Shown: piece by piece, positions 8,185 through 17,190 of the stretch
Numbering within the stretch: the stretch's first letter is position 1
Layout of the letters: each line of letters opens with the position of its first letter
Assembly (NCBI GenBank): GCA_015665265.1
Contig: JADFAM010000049.1
Coordinates: forward strand, 1 to 45,798
From: Flavobacterium sp.
Lineage (GTDB): Bacteria; Bacteroidota; Bacteroidia; Flavobacteriales; Flavobacteriaceae
Direction of reading: 5' to 3'
DNA length: 45,798 nt
The notes under the pieces: generated by a model
Told to the model about the DNA's origin: nothing
What the model saw: only the letters and a program-made list of their open reading frames with translations
Database searches by the model: none
Translations under genes and position numbers: made by a program

Positions 8185-9264
8185 TCACAAGTTAAAAATT
8201 TGATATGATTTATTACTCTGTTTGATAACATTTTCTATTCTGTCAGAGTGTGTATCAGTAATAAAAATCTGTCCAAATTCATTTTTATTGACTAACTCAA
8301 TAATTTGTGAAACTCTATTTTCATCTAATTTGTCAAAAATATCGTCTAATAAAAGTATGGGGGTTAAGTTAGATTGTTGTTTAATAAATTCAAATTGCGC
8401 AAATTTTAGTGCTATTAAATAGGATTTTTGTTGTCCTTGAGAACCAAACTTTTTAATAGGGAAACCACCTATTTCAAAACTTAAATCATCTTTATGAATT
8501 CCCACAGTAGTATACTGTAATATTTTGTCTTTCTCTAAATTTTTATCTAATAAAGTTCTATAATCAGAGGTAAGTAATTGACTTTTGTATACTAGATTAA
8601 CTTTTTCATTATTGTTTGATATAATAAAATATTTTTCATTAAAAATAGGGATAAACTTTTCTAAAAACTTTTTCCTTTTTTTAAAAATAGAAGTCCCAAA
8701 AGAAATCATTTGGTCATTATATACAGATAAATTCACCTCGTCAAATGTTCTATTTGCCGCAAAATACTTTAACAAGGCATTTCTTTGAGACAACAGTTTG
8801 TTGTAAGATATTAAATCTTGGAGGTAACTTTTATCTTGCTGAGAGATAACACCATCTATAAATTTTCTTCTCGCATCACTTCCACCTATAACCAAATCTC
8901 TATCGGAGGGAGATATTATTACGAGTGGAATTTGACCAACATGCTCAGAAAATTTATCATAAGCCTTACCGTTTCTTTTTAAAACTTTTTTTTGCCCCTT
9001 CTTTAAACTACAAATTATCTTTTCTAATCTTTCATTAATTATATAATCTCCTTCAACCACGAAAAATGTTTTTTCATGTTTTATATTTTGGCCAGCTATG
9101 GGATTAAAATAACTCTTTGCAAATGATAAATAATAAATAGCATCTAGAATATTTGTTTTACCCAATCCATTTAAACCAACAAAGCAATTGATTTTTTCTT
9201 TGAACTCAAAAGTCTTGGAGTCAAAATTTTTGAAATTTACTAAAGATAATTTTTGCAAATACAT
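8185..9264 (-). CDS. recF: DNA replication/repair protein RecF
   Basis: 359 residues, normal for RecF. The start [14 protein letters not shown] is family-typical; Walker A is GLNGLGKTN at residues 30-38; the ABC signature region is [18 protein letters not shown]; Walker B is [15 protein letters not shown], followed by the D-loop and the late FITDTHSDR (His switch). RecF is an SMC-like ATPase that binds DNA at gapped or stalled forks and with RecO/RecR loads RecA. It is transcribed with the dciA-like gene and divergently from the TPR protein gene; the start at 9264 gives the expected N-terminus. Confidence 0.95.
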   Translation of the reverse strand: MYLQKLSLVNFKNFDSKTFEFKEKINCFVGLNGLGKTNILDAIYYLSFAKSYFNPIAGQNIKHEKTFFVVEGDYIINERLEKIICSLKKGQKKVLKRNGKAYDKFSEHVGQIPLVIISPSDRDLVIGGSDARRKFIDGVISQQDKSYLQDLISYNKLLSQRNALLKYFAANRTFDEVNLSVYNDQMISFGTSIFKKRKKFLEKFIPIFNEKYFIISNNNEKVNLVYKSQLLTSDYRTLLDKNLEKDKILQYTTVGIHKDDLSFEIGGFPIKKFGSQGQQKSYLIALKFAQFEFIKQQSNLTPILLLDDIFDKLDENRVSQIIELVNKNEFGQIFITDTHSDRIENVIKQSNKSYQIFNL

Positions 9265-9346
9265 AACTAAAAATTGTTGTAAGTAATCTTATGCAAATTA
9301 TTGAAAAATTACGATATATTGGCTTTATATATCCAATTAAAAAAAC

Positions 9347-9354
9347 TATTTTTG
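9347..9354 (+). promoter_or_regulatory. Candidate -7 box before the TPR gene and ribH
   Basis: TATTTTTG fits TAnnTTTG and lies 24 bases before the ATG at 9378. It sits downstream of the alternative upstream ATG at 9291, which supports the start at 9378. A TTG at 9319-9321 is 25 bases away, a little far for the -33 element. Confidence 0.5.
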
Positions 9355-9377
9355 CGCTACAAATTTTTACACTAAAT

Positions 9378-10145
9378 ATGGCAACATATAAGAAAAAGGG
9401 TTACAAACCTAAAGACAAAAAAGAGCAAGAGGCTCTGAAAATGCAAAGTACTACTGCAGAGGTTTTTAATACATTAGACGAATCTGCTTCAAAATCCGAA
9501 CAATGGATTGAAAAAAACAGCAAGCCATTATTTTATGGTTTAGTCGTAGTTATTGCATTAATTTTAAGTTTTTTAGGGTACAATAAATTTATTATGGAAC
9601 CTCAAGAAGAAGCTGCCTCTAATGAGTTAGCTTTCCCAAGAAAATATTTCAATGAAGCTGGTTTAGCCTCTGGAGATGATATAGATTCATTATTACAATT
9701 AGGTTTAGAGGGTGCTGACAATAAATATGGTTTTCTAGATATTTCAACACAATTCAGCGGAACTAAGTCTGCTAATATTGCGAACTATTACGCAGGTGTA
9801 TCTTACCTAAAGTTAAAAGAATATGAAAAAGCTATAGAATATCTAAGTAAATTTGATTCTGATGATGAGATTCTTGGACCAACAGCAATTGGCGCAATTG
9901 GTGATGCTTTTGCAGACATTGATCAATCCGAAGATGCCTTAGATTACTATGAAAAAGCTGCTAACAAAAAAAATAACGAATTTACAACGCCTTTATTCTT
10001 GTTTAAAGCTGGGAAATTAGCTTTGTCTTTAAACAAATTTTCTAAAGCAGAGAAATTATTTACACAAATCAAAGAAAATTATTCTACCACAGAGATTGGT
10101 AGAAATATCGATAAATATATTTTCAGCGCTAAATATGCTCAATAG
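9378..10145 (+). CDS. TPR-repeat membrane-anchored protein (YfgM-like)
   Basis: 255 residues from the chosen start MATYKKKGYKPKD. An ATG 87 bases upstream is open, but it precedes the promoter-like box and would add an un-family-like AT-coded extension. A Lys-rich N-terminus (1-50) is followed by a single membrane helix (about 62-78, LFYGLVVVIALILSFLGY) and then tetratricopeptide-like repeats, for example YYAGVSYLKLKEYEKAIEYL, AIGDAFADIDQSEDALDYYEKA and LFKAGKLALSLNKFSKAEKLF. The layout matches YfgM-type proteins, which in E. coli work with PpiD and the SecYEG translocon. Similar TPR proteins precede ribH in many flavobacteria. Role here unproven. Confidence 0.8.
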   Translation: MATYKKKGYKPKDKKEQEALKMQSTTAEVFNTLDESASKSEQWIEKNSKPLFYGLVVVIALILSFLGYNKFIMEPQEEAASNELAFPRKYFNEAGLASGDDIDSLLQLGLEGADNKYGFLDISTQFSGTKSANIANYYAGVSYLKLKEYEKAIEYLSKFDSDDEILGPTAIGAIGDAFADIDQSEDALDYYEKAANKKNNEFTTPLFLFKAGKLALSLNKFSKAEKLFTQIKENYSTTEIGRNIDKYIFSAKYAQ

Positions 10146-10150
10146 TATCA

Positions 10151-10624
10151 ATGGCAACAACTAACTTATCTTATTACGATAAAGAAACAATCCCAAACGC
10201 GAAAAAATTTCGGTTTGGGATTGTTGTTTCTGAGTGGAATCCTGAAATTACTCAAAACCTGCACAAAGGTGCTGTAGCTACATTAATTAATTGTGGTGCA
10301 GACCCTGATAATATTATCACATGGGAGGTTCCTGGTAGTTTTGAATTAGTTTATGGGTGCAAAAAAATGATTGAAACTCTTCAACTAGATGCTGTAATTG
10401 CTATAGGTAATGTAATACAAGGAGAAACAAAACATTTCGATTTTGTTTGTAATGGTGTTACCAAAGGAATTGTAGACCTAAATATGAAATTTAACACTCC
10501 TGTTATTTTCTGTGTATTAACAGATAATACAAAACAACAATCTATAGACAGATCTGGAGGTAAATTAGGAAACAAAGGTATAGAATGCGCTATAGCAGCA
10601 ATAAAAATGGCTTCTTTAAGTTAG
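10151..10624 (+). CDS. ribH: 6,7-dimethyl-8-ribityllumazine synthase
   Basis: 157 residues, standard size. It condenses 5-amino-6-ribitylaminouracil with 3,4-dihydroxy-2-butanone 4-phosphate, the penultimate step of riboflavin synthesis. Diagnostic motifs are FGIVVSEWNPEIT (substrate ring stacking on Trp), WEVPGSFELV, and AIGNVIQGETKHFDFVC with the catalytic His in the last. It starts five bases after the TPR gene, so the two are co-transcribed. No FMN riboswitch is visible upstream; other rib genes are not in the window. Confidence 0.95.
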   Translation: MATTNLSYYDKETIPNAKKFRFGIVVSEWNPEITQNLHKGAVATLINCGADPDNIITWEVPGSFELVYGCKKMIETLQLDAVIAIGNVIQGETKHFDFVCNGVTKGIVDLNMKFNTPVIFCVLTDNTKQQSIDRSGGKLGNKGIECAIAAIKMASLS

Positions 10625-10652
10625 ATTTAACAAAGTATCTTACCAACAAACC

Positions 10653-10683
10653 TTGACCATTATTTTATTATTGAGTAACTTTG
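10653..10683 (+). promoter_or_regulatory. Bacteroidota-type promoter (TTG - 20 bp - TAACTTTG)
   Basis: TTG at 10653-10655 and TAACTTTG at 10676-10683 are separated by 20 bases, a full match to the phylum's -33/-7 consensus. It lies in the gap after ribH and 58 bases before the ATG at 10742, and probably drives the small membrane protein, mutL and the rhomboid genes. It is the best promoter in the window. Confidence 0.6.
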
Positions 10684-10741
10684 ACAAGCTGCCTAGCAAT
10701 CTATTGTATTATTGGTAATTAAAGAATTTACAAAACTCTGC

Positions 10742-11065
10742 ATGGGAATTATAAAAAGAAAAAATAAAAAATTTGATTACAAACCCAGATACTACAAAGG
10801 AGAGGGTAATCCTTATGCAATTAAACATAAGTTTGACGAATTCAGGAGTTCAACTACTTCCAATACAAGCTTAAAGGGAAAAATAACGGATGCAGTTAGT
10901 AATTTAAAAGGAGAGCAAAATATTATAACTATTGATGATGAAAATTATCAATTAGACGATTCCCATTCAAATTCAAACAAAGTTGTACTCTACATTATAG
11001 CTATACTTGTACTCATTTTTTTATTCATCATAGATTTTGATCTATCAATTTTCACGAAAAAATAA
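10742..11065 (+). CDS. Small single-helix membrane protein of unknown function
   Basis: 107 residues from the ATG at 10742; an alternative start ten codons upstream is possible but MGIIKRKNKKFDYKPRYYKG looks like the natural N-terminus. The N-terminal 45 residues are very basic and aromatic (FDYKPRYYKGEGNPY), the middle is polar, and a single hydrophobic helix lies near the C-terminus (VVLYIIAILVLIFLFII, about 80-98). From memory, flavobacterial proteins of this type are often labelled riboflavin synthase subunit beta, probably carried over from the neighbouring ribH; nothing in it looks like that enzyme. Its stop codon overlaps the mutL start (TAATG), so translation is coupled. Confidence 0.75.
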   Translation: MGIIKRKNKKFDYKPRYYKGEGNPYAIKHKFDEFRSSTTSNTSLKGKITDAVSNLKGEQNIITIDDENYQLDDSHSNSNKVVLYIIAILVLIFLFIIDFDLSIFTKK

Positions 11066-12864
11066 TGTCAGACATTATTCAACTTTTACCAGATCATGTT
11101 GCGAATCAAATTGCAGCAGGTGAAGTAGTTCAACGACCAGCTTCTGTAGTCAAAGAATTGTTAGAAAATTCCATTGATGCCAAAGCAACATCTATAAAAT
11201 TAATTATAAGAGATGCTGGGAAATCGTTAGTACAAGTTATCGATAACGGAAAAGGTATGAGCAATACTGATGCTAAACTAGCATTTGAAAGACATGCAAC
11301 TTCGAAAATTAATTCTGCTGATGATTTGTTTAAATTAAAAACTAAAGGGTTTAGAGGAGAGGCAATGGCGTCTATAGCTGCTATTGCTCATGTTGAAATG
11401 AAAACTAAACAAGATTCTCAAGAATTAGGAACTCACATTAAAATAAATGGTAGTAGAATTTCTTATATAGAACAAGCTGCCTCACCTACTGGCACCAACG
11501 TATCAGTAAAAAATTTATTCTTCAATATACCTGCTAGAAGAAATTTTTTAAAGTCTGACACCATAGAAACTAGACACATCATTGATGAATTTCAACGAAT
11601 TTCATTGTCACATCCAGAAATTTCTTTTAGCCTACATCACAATGATAACGAGATTTACCGTTTAAAAGATTCTAATTTAAGAAAAAGAATTGTAGCAATT
11701 TTTGGAACTAAAATGAATGAAAAATTAGTTCCAGTTTCAGAGAATACAGAGATGATTTCTATGGAAGGTTTTGTTGCCAAGCCACAATATGCTAAGAAAA
11801 AAAGAGGGGAACAATTCTTTTTTGTGAATAACCGATATGTAAAAAGTCCTTATCTAAATCATGCAGTGGTGGCTGCATTTGAAGGATTATTGGAAAAAGG
11901 ATATCATCCCTCCTACTTTTTATATTTAACAGTTCCTACCGAGAGCATAGATATAAATATACACCCAACGAAAACAGAAGTTAAATTTGAGGATGAAAAG
12001 GCAATATATGCGATATTAAGAGCAACCGTAAAACATAGTTTAGGGCAATATAACATTGCACCTATTCTTGATTTTAATAGAGATGCTACGCTAGATACAC
12101 CTTATAATTTTTCTAAAGAAGAATCAAGCCCTTTAACTCCAAAAATCACAATTGATTCATCTTTTAATCCTTTTGAAAAGGAAACAAAAAACAAACCCTT
12201 TCAGGTAAGAGAAGAAGCAGCTAAATGGGAAAGTTTATATGTTTCTACTCAAGAAATTGATCAACAAGAAACCTTATTTGAGCAAGAATCTAATCATTTG
12301 CCAAATAAAACCATTCAAATCCAAAGAAAATTCCTACTTAGTTCCATAAAATCCGGTGTTGTCTTAATAAATCAATCACTTGCACATCAAAGAGTATTAT
12401 ATGAGGAATTTTTAGAAAGTGTAAATTTAAAAGAAATACACAGCCAACAATTACTATTTCCGATCACTATTTCTTTCTCTTCTGCTGAGATTGAAATGAT
12501 TTACACATTAAAATCAGAGCTTGAAAATGTTGGATTCTGTTTTGATGTTTTTACAAAAGAATCTGTGACAATTAAAGGAACACCAGTTTCTATATCAGAA
12601 AGTAAAATCTCCAAAGTATTGGAGGAGCTTCTTGAAAATATTAATTTAGACATACCAGATGCTAATTTTAAACCACTGGACGTTATGGCTAAATCTTTTG
12701 CTAAATCTTTAGCCATTAAAACAGGTCATTACCTATCTCAAAAAGAACAAGAAAGTCTTGTAAATAGTCTTTTTTCATGTAGTCAACCTAGTTTATCCCC
12801 GGCGGGTAAAGCAACTTTTAAAACGTTAACATTACAAGAAATTGACCAATTATTTGATTCTTAA
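11065..12864 (+). CDS. mutL: DNA mismatch repair protein MutL
   Basis: 599 residues. The GHKL ATPase domain shows all motifs: ELLENSIDA (Mg2+-binding Glu/Asn, 31-39), DNGKGM (60-65), GFRGEAMASIA (95-105) and the NIPARRNFLK loop. The transducer domain has NIHPTKTEVKFE with the conserved Lys. The C-terminal dimerisation domain starts near residue 420. In endonuclease-type MutL this holds DQHA(x)2E; here the aligned segment is NQSLAHQR (N436-R443), with Asp, His and Glu all changed, so nicking activity is questionable. MutL couples MutS mismatch recognition to repair. The gene overlaps the preceding small membrane protein gene by one base and is three bases from the first rhomboid gene. Confidence 0.96.
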   Translation: MSDIIQLLPDHVANQIAAGEVVQRPASVVKELLENSIDAKATSIKLIIRDAGKSLVQVIDNGKGMSNTDAKLAFERHATSKINSADDLFKLKTKGFRGEAMASIAAIAHVEMKTKQDSQELGTHIKINGSRISYIEQAASPTGTNVSVKNLFFNIPARRNFLKSDTIETRHIIDEFQRISLSHPEISFSLHHNDNEIYRLKDSNLRKRIVAIFGTKMNEKLVPVSENTEMISMEGFVAKPQYAKKKRGEQFFFVNNRYVKSPYLNHAVVAAFEGLLEKGYHPSYFLYLTVPTESIDINIHPTKTEVKFEDEKAIYAILRATVKHSLGQYNIAPILDFNRDATLDTPYNFSKEESSPLTPKITIDSSFNPFEKETKNKPFQVREEAAKWESLYVSTQEIDQQETLFEQESNHLPNKTIQIQRKFLLSSIKSGVVLINQSLAHQRVLYEEFLESVNLKEIHSQQLLFPITISFSSAEIEMIYTLKSELENVGFCFDVFTKESVTIKGTPVSISESKISKVLEELLENINLDIPDANFKPLDVMAKSFAKSLAIKTGHYLSQKEQESLVNSLFSCSQPSLSPAGKATFKTLTLQEIDQLFDS

Positions 12865-12867
12865 CAT

Positions 12868-13653
12868 ATGAATGGAATAAAAATTACAGAAGGAATTAAG
12901 CATTTAATAATAGTTAATATTATTTTATTTGTAGCTCCACAAATTATAAATTTAGATCTCACCAATATTTTTGCATTGCACTTTCCTAAGAATAATCATT
13001 TTGGGATATGGCAATACATAACTCATATGTTTATGCATGGTAGTTTCCCTCATATCCTTTTTAATATGTATGGTTTGTGGGCATTTGGAACTCCATTAGA
13101 AAAAATGTGGGGACGAAATAAATTCTTATTTTTTTACTTTTCTGCAGGAATTGGAGCTGGATTAATTTACTCACTTGTTAATTATTATCAATTCAATGAA
13201 GCTTATGAAGTTCTATTACAAAATGGAGTTAGTAAGAGTAATATGTCAAGTATTTTAGATATAACTGTTTCAACAATACAAGAATTTATTACAGAATGTA
13301 ATATTATTTTATCAAAAAATCAAGACGTCGATTTTTATTCAGGAATGGTTGGTGATTTAATTCAAGCAAATAACTTTTATAATACACCAGCAGTTGGAGC
13401 TTCAGGGGCTGTATATGGCGTTTTGGTTGCTTTTGGGATGTATTTTAAAGATGCTAAACTTGCGCTTATATTTTTTCCAGTACCAATTGCTGCAAAATAC
13501 TTCATTCCATTAATTTTGGTTGGAGATTTATTTTTTGGAATGACAAAATACTCCATTGGAAATGTTGCTCATTTTGCTCATATAGGAGGCGCATTAATAG
13601 GATTTTTATTAGCTTACTATTGGAAACAAAATCAATTTAAATATTATAAATAA
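12868..13653 (+). CDS. Rhomboid-family intramembrane serine protease (first of a pair)
   Basis: 261 residues with about six membrane helices. The catalytic dyad is S179 in VGASGAVYG and the His of NVAHFAHIGGALIGF. The oxyanion-hole residues are in HMFMHGSFPHILFNMYGLW (H62, N66). Compared with compact rhomboids there is a 60-70 residue insertion (about 107-172) between the second/third helices and the Ser helix, polar and probably outside the membrane. Rhomboids cut transmembrane substrates within the lipid bilayer; the substrate is unknown. The stop overlaps the start of the second rhomboid gene (TAATG). Confidence 0.9.
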   Translation: MNGIKITEGIKHLIIVNIILFVAPQIINLDLTNIFALHFPKNNHFGIWQYITHMFMHGSFPHILFNMYGLWAFGTPLEKMWGRNKFLFFYFSAGIGAGLIYSLVNYYQFNEAYEVLLQNGVSKSNMSSILDITVSTIQEFITECNIILSKNQDVDFYSGMVGDLIQANNFYNTPAVGASGAVYGVLVAFGMYFKDAKLALIFFPVPIAAKYFIPLILVGDLFFGMTKYSIGNVAHFAHIGGALIGFLLAYYWKQNQFKYYK

Positions 13654-14501
13654 TGCAGGTGTTTAGAGAATTACAAACAAAATTTAAATCCGCGAATATT
13701 GTACAAAAGTTAATATATATAAATATAGCAATATTTATAATTACACTAATAACATCCTCTTTCAGTGGATTATATGAAAAACAAGATAATATTATTATTC
13801 AATGGTTTTCATTATCATCTTCAATTGATTTTTTTATTACTAAACCGTGGTCAATAGTCACCTATGGGTTTTTGCATAGTGGATTTAGACATATTTTATT
13901 TAACTGTTTGGCACTTCATTATTTTGGTAGATTATTTTTAGACTATTTTTCTGAAAAACAAGTTCTTAATTTTTATATTTTAGGAACTTTATTTGGTGGA
14001 ATTGCATTTTTACTGAGCTATAATTATTTCCCTTTATTTGAAGGAAAAGTTATTCCCCTGGTTGGCGCTTCTGCCGGAATTACAGCTATAGTTATAGGAA
14101 TTGCAACCTACATACCAAATTACCAACTACAATTAAGGTTTATAGGATATGTTAAAGTTTGGCAATTAGCCGGAGTTGTTATTTTAATTAATTTAATTTT
14201 ATTAGATGGTGAAAATGGTGGTGGACATATTGCCCATTTAGGAGGTGCTTTGTTTGGATATTTATTTGTCTCACAGTCTACTAATAACAAAATATCAAGT
14301 TTTGATTGGTTTTCAAAATTATTCAACAAGAAAACTAAACCTTTAAAAACGGTCTATAAGTCATCCAAAAAAAATAAAAATAGTAGTACTAAAGATAATG
14401 ATCAGGTGAAAATAGATGCAATTTTAGATAAAATTAGCAAATCTGGATATGACACCCTCACACAAAAAGAGAAAGAATTTCTATTTAAGCAAGGTAAATA
14501 A
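13653..14501 (+). CDS. Rhomboid-family intramembrane serine protease with C-terminal tail domain (second of a pair)
   Basis: 282 residues: six membrane helices with the dyad S140 in VGASAGITAI and His in GGGHIAHLGGALFGY, and oxyanion residues H80/N84 in YGFLHSGFRHILFN. After the last helix comes a 75-residue cytoplasmic tail, Lys/Ser-rich and ending in a short helical module (VKIDAILDKISKSGYDTLT), a tail seen in many Bacteroidota rhomboids. It lacks the large loop of its neighbour, so the pair has probably diverged in substrate choice. Translation is coupled to the upstream gene by a one-base overlap. Confidence 0.9.
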   Translation: MQVFRELQTKFKSANIVQKLIYINIAIFIITLITSSFSGLYEKQDNIIIQWFSLSSSIDFFITKPWSIVTYGFLHSGFRHILFNCLALHYFGRLFLDYFSEKQVLNFYILGTLFGGIAFLLSYNYFPLFEGKVIPLVGASAGITAIVIGIATYIPNYQLQLRFIGYVKVWQLAGVVILINLILLDGENGGGHIAHLGGALFGYLFVSQSTNNKISSFDWFSKLFNKKTKPLKTVYKSSKKNKNSSTKDNDQVKIDAILDKISKSGYDTLTQKEKEFLFKQGK

Positions 14502-14562
14502 GATAGATTAACTTACACTCGCTATTCATATATTATGTTTTCTTTTAAACAATATTCATTTT

Positions 14563-15573
14563 ATGAAAAAAAACTCATTTTGGAATAAAATACAAATTCT
14601 TACAAATTTAATAGTATCAATACTTTTACTTTTATCTTATGTATTGCCATATATATCTCCAAAATTAAGTCCAATTTTTACCGTCATAAGTTTAGCAGTT
14701 CCCATTCTTTTTATTTTAAATCTATTTTTTATTATTTATTGGATTATAAAATTAAAAAAATACGTTTTTATATCTTCTATCACAATTTTATTAGGCCTGG
14801 GATATATTAGTAATATTTATAAGTTTTCAGAAAAAAAAATATTTCTTAATACCGATGTAAAGATTATGAGTTACAATGTTCGCTTATTTAATCATTATAA
14901 ATGGAGCGAGGATAAAAAAATAGCTGAAAAAATATCAACTTTTATAAGTAATAAAAAACCAGATATTTTATCTATTCAAGAATATTATAAATCAAATAAT
15001 CTTAAAATTGATTATCCTTATTCATTTATAAAAACAAAATCTAACAATAACAAATTTGGATTAGCTATTTTCTCTAAATATAAAGTAATCAACAAAGGCT
15101 CTTTAGATCTTAAGAGCAGTGCAAATAATATAATTTTTGTAGATATAGTAAAAGATAAAGATACTATTAGAGTATATAATATTCATTTAGAATCTTTAAA
15201 AATGAATACTAGTAAAGAAAATTTTGGTGAACAAAATTCAGAGAAACTGATTCAACGCATGAAAGCCTCTTTTAAAAAACAAGCAAAACAAGTAGAATTA
15301 TTTTTGGAACACGAAAAAAAATGGAATAGAAGAAAAATACTTTGTGGAGACTTTAATAACTCAGCATTTTCTTGGGTATATAGAGAACTCTCCAAAAACA
15401 AACAAGATGCATTTAAAATAGCTGGAGGAGGTATGGGAAAAACTTTTAATTATTTGTATCCACTTAGAATAGATTTTATTTTAGTAGATAACACTTTTGA
15501 AGTTAATAATTTTAAAACATTTGAGGTTCCATACTCAGACCACTTCCCTATTCTAGCAAGACTAAAAAATTAA
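14563..15573 (+). CDS. Membrane-anchored endonuclease/exonuclease/phosphatase (EEP) family hydrolase
   Basis: 336 residues. Three hydrophobic segments occupy residues 10-90, then comes an EEP domain with its metal and catalytic residues in order: KIMSYNVRLFN (Asn), DILSIQEYY (catalytic Glu), YNIHLES (His), LCGDFNNSAFSW (Asp, Asn), IDFILVDN (Asp) and YSDHFPILA (Asp-His). EEP enzymes cleave phosphodiesters in nucleic acids, phosphoinositides or sphingomyelin. With its membrane anchor this one probably faces the periplasm; the substrate is unknown. The gene follows the rhomboids after 61 bases and ends 12 bases from the convergent peptide-binding gene, too short a gap for a separate terminator. 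Confidence 0.85.
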   Translation: MKKNSFWNKIQILTNLIVSILLLLSYVLPYISPKLSPIFTVISLAVPILFILNLFFIIYWIIKLKKYVFISSITILLGLGYISNIYKFSEKKIFLNTDVKIMSYNVRLFNHYKWSEDKKIAEKISTFISNKKPDILSIQEYYKSNNLKIDYPYSFIKTKSNNNKFGLAIFSKYKVINKGSLDLKSSANNIIFVDIVKDKDTIRVYNIHLESLKMNTSKENFGEQNSEKLIQRMKASFKKQAKQVELFLEHEKKWNRRKILCGDFNNSAFSWVYRELSKNKQDAFKIAGGGMGKTFNYLYPLRIDFILVDNTFEVNNFKTFEVPYSDHFPILARLKN

Positions 15574-15585
15574 GGCTTTACTACA

Positions 15586-17190
15586 TTAATTTAATTTATA
15601 AACTCTTCTGAGATCTAACATATCTATTGGATTAATTCCTAAATCTTCAATATTTTTCTGTGAAAAACGAATTACTTGATCATAATACAATGGAATTACT
15701 GGTGCTTCTTCTATTATAATACTATCCATTTTTTGGTATAATTTATAACGCTCAAGATTATTAACAACAGAAATTGACTTTTCATATAGAGAATCAAAAA
15801 CTATATTTTTAAAGTGAGTATAGTTAGGGCCATTAGGCGTAAAATTCTTGCTATAGAATAATGATAAATAGTTTTCTGCATCAGGGTAGTCTGCTATCCA
15901 ACTTGCTCTAAAAATAGAGAATTTACCAGTTGCCTTTCCCTGTCTTAAGGAAGAAGGTGGAATTACATCTATCGTAACATCTAATCCAATATTTTGCAAC
16001 TCTCGCTGAATAAACTCACATAAATCTAAATAATTACTATTAGTTGTAATGGTAATTGAGGGGTTCTTAACTCCTGTTTCTTTTATAAATTGCTGAAGTA
16101 ATTTACGTGCTGCTTCAGGATTATAGCGATATCCTTCTAAATTATTAAAAGAGGGTAATCCTGAAGGGATAAAACCGTTAATGGCAGGAGTTCCAATTCC
16201 ATTTCGTAAATATTTAATCATTTTTACTCTATCAAATCCATAATTAATAGCCTTTCTAATCAATTTGTTTTTAATAATTGATTGGCTGTTTTCTAAATAG
16301 ATACCTAAATACTCTGTATTCAAATATGGTCCAGTTTGCATTCTAATCAAATGATTATATTTTGGTTGTAATGTTCCATCTACTGAAATAACATCGTCCT
16401 TATAGGAAGCATCTAAGCTTTTCATAAAATCTAGATTTCCTTGAATAAATTGCAAGAATTCACTTTGCTTATCTGGTAAAAATGTAATCGCTACCGCCTC
16501 AAGATGCGGAAGTTGATTTCCTTCACTATCTTTTTCAAAATAAGTTGGATTTTTGCGCAAAACAAGCTTGGTGTTTTCTACCCATAGTTTAAATTGAAAA
16601 GGCCCTGTTCCTATTGGATTTGAACGATATTCATCATCAAAATATTCAATAGCTTCTCGAGAAACAACAGAACAATATTTCATTGCTAACAATCCCAAAA
16701 ATGGAGGAAAAGATTGTTTTAATTCTATTTTAAAAACTGTATCACTGATCGCTGAAAAGTTTTTTACGTTTTGTAATACCCAAGCACCAGGTGATGCAAC
16801 ATTTTTATCTAAAAGTCTATGAAAACTATACTCAAAATCAAGAGCAGTAACTAATCTTGTAGAATCAATACCAAATAAGCCATGTTTATGAAAATAAACA
16901 TCATCTCTAAATGAAAAAGTATACACTTTCCCATCCTCTGAAATGTCCCAATTTTTTGCAATACTGGGTATAACTTGTAAACTATCATCTAATTGAACCA
17001 ATCCATTATACAATTGGTTTACGACCCAAATATTCCGTTGATCTTTTGCAAAAGCCGGATCTAAAGAGGTAATGTTAGAATGTTCATTGTATCTAAAAAC
17101 TTGAGAATCATCAAAATTAGATGTTCCTTTTTGGCATGAAGCTACCATAAAAACAAACAACAAATAGCACCAATTATCTCTTAAAACCAT
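15586..17190 (-). CDS. Oligopeptide ABC transporter substrate-binding lipoprotein (SBP_bac_5)
   Basis: 534 residues. The signal peptide ends in lipobox VASC (Cys about 19). The mature part is a full-length family 5 solute-binding protein: SLDPAFAKDQRNIWVVNQLYNGL, LDFEYSFHRLL, SNPIGTGPFQFKLW, the IRKAINYGFDR helix and SWIADYPDAENYLSLFYS. Such proteins bind peptides or dipeptides and deliver them to an ABC permease, but no permease or ATPase gene is adjacent, so partners must be encoded elsewhere. The start lies 17 bases inside the upstream monooxygenase-like gene, giving an operon with the GNAT and ABM genes. An early Cys (residue 8) is not the lipobox. Confidence 0.9.
   Translation of the reverse strand: MVLRDNWCYLLFVFMVASCQKGTSNFDDSQVFRYNEHSNITSLDPAFAKDQRNIWVVNQLYNGLVQLDDSLQVIPSIAKNWDISEDGKVYTFSFRDDVYFHKHGLFGIDSTRLVTALDFEYSFHRLLDKNVASPGAWVLQNVKNFSAISDTVFKIELKQSFPPFLGLLAMKYCSVVSREAIEYFDDEYRSNPIGTGPFQFKLWVENTKLVLRKNPTYFEKDSEGNQLPHLEAVAITFLPDKQSEFLQFIQGNLDFMKSLDASYKDDVISVDGTLQPKYNHLIRMQTGPYLNTEYLGIYLENSQSIIKNKLIRKAINYGFDRVKMIKYLRNGIGTPAINGFIPSGLPSFNNLEGYRYNPEAARKLLQQFIKETGVKNPSITITTNSNYLDLCEFIQRELQNIGLDVTIDVIPPSSLRQGKATGKFSIFRASWIADYPDAENYLSLFYSKNFTPNGPNYTHFKNIVFDSLYEKSISVVNNLERYKLYQKMDSIIIEEAPVIPLYYDQVIRFSQKNIEDLGINPIDMLDLRRVYKLN

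Noticed and set aside
9291-9377. Upstream in-frame extension of the TPR protein from the ATG at 9291
   Set aside because: It would run through the TAnnTTTG box at 9347-9354 and adds residues unlike the family; MATYKKKGYKPKD at 9378 is the natural start.
10742-11065. Riboflavin synthase beta subunit
   Set aside because: The real lumazine synthase is ribH at 10151-10624; this is a single-helix membrane protein without enzyme motifs.
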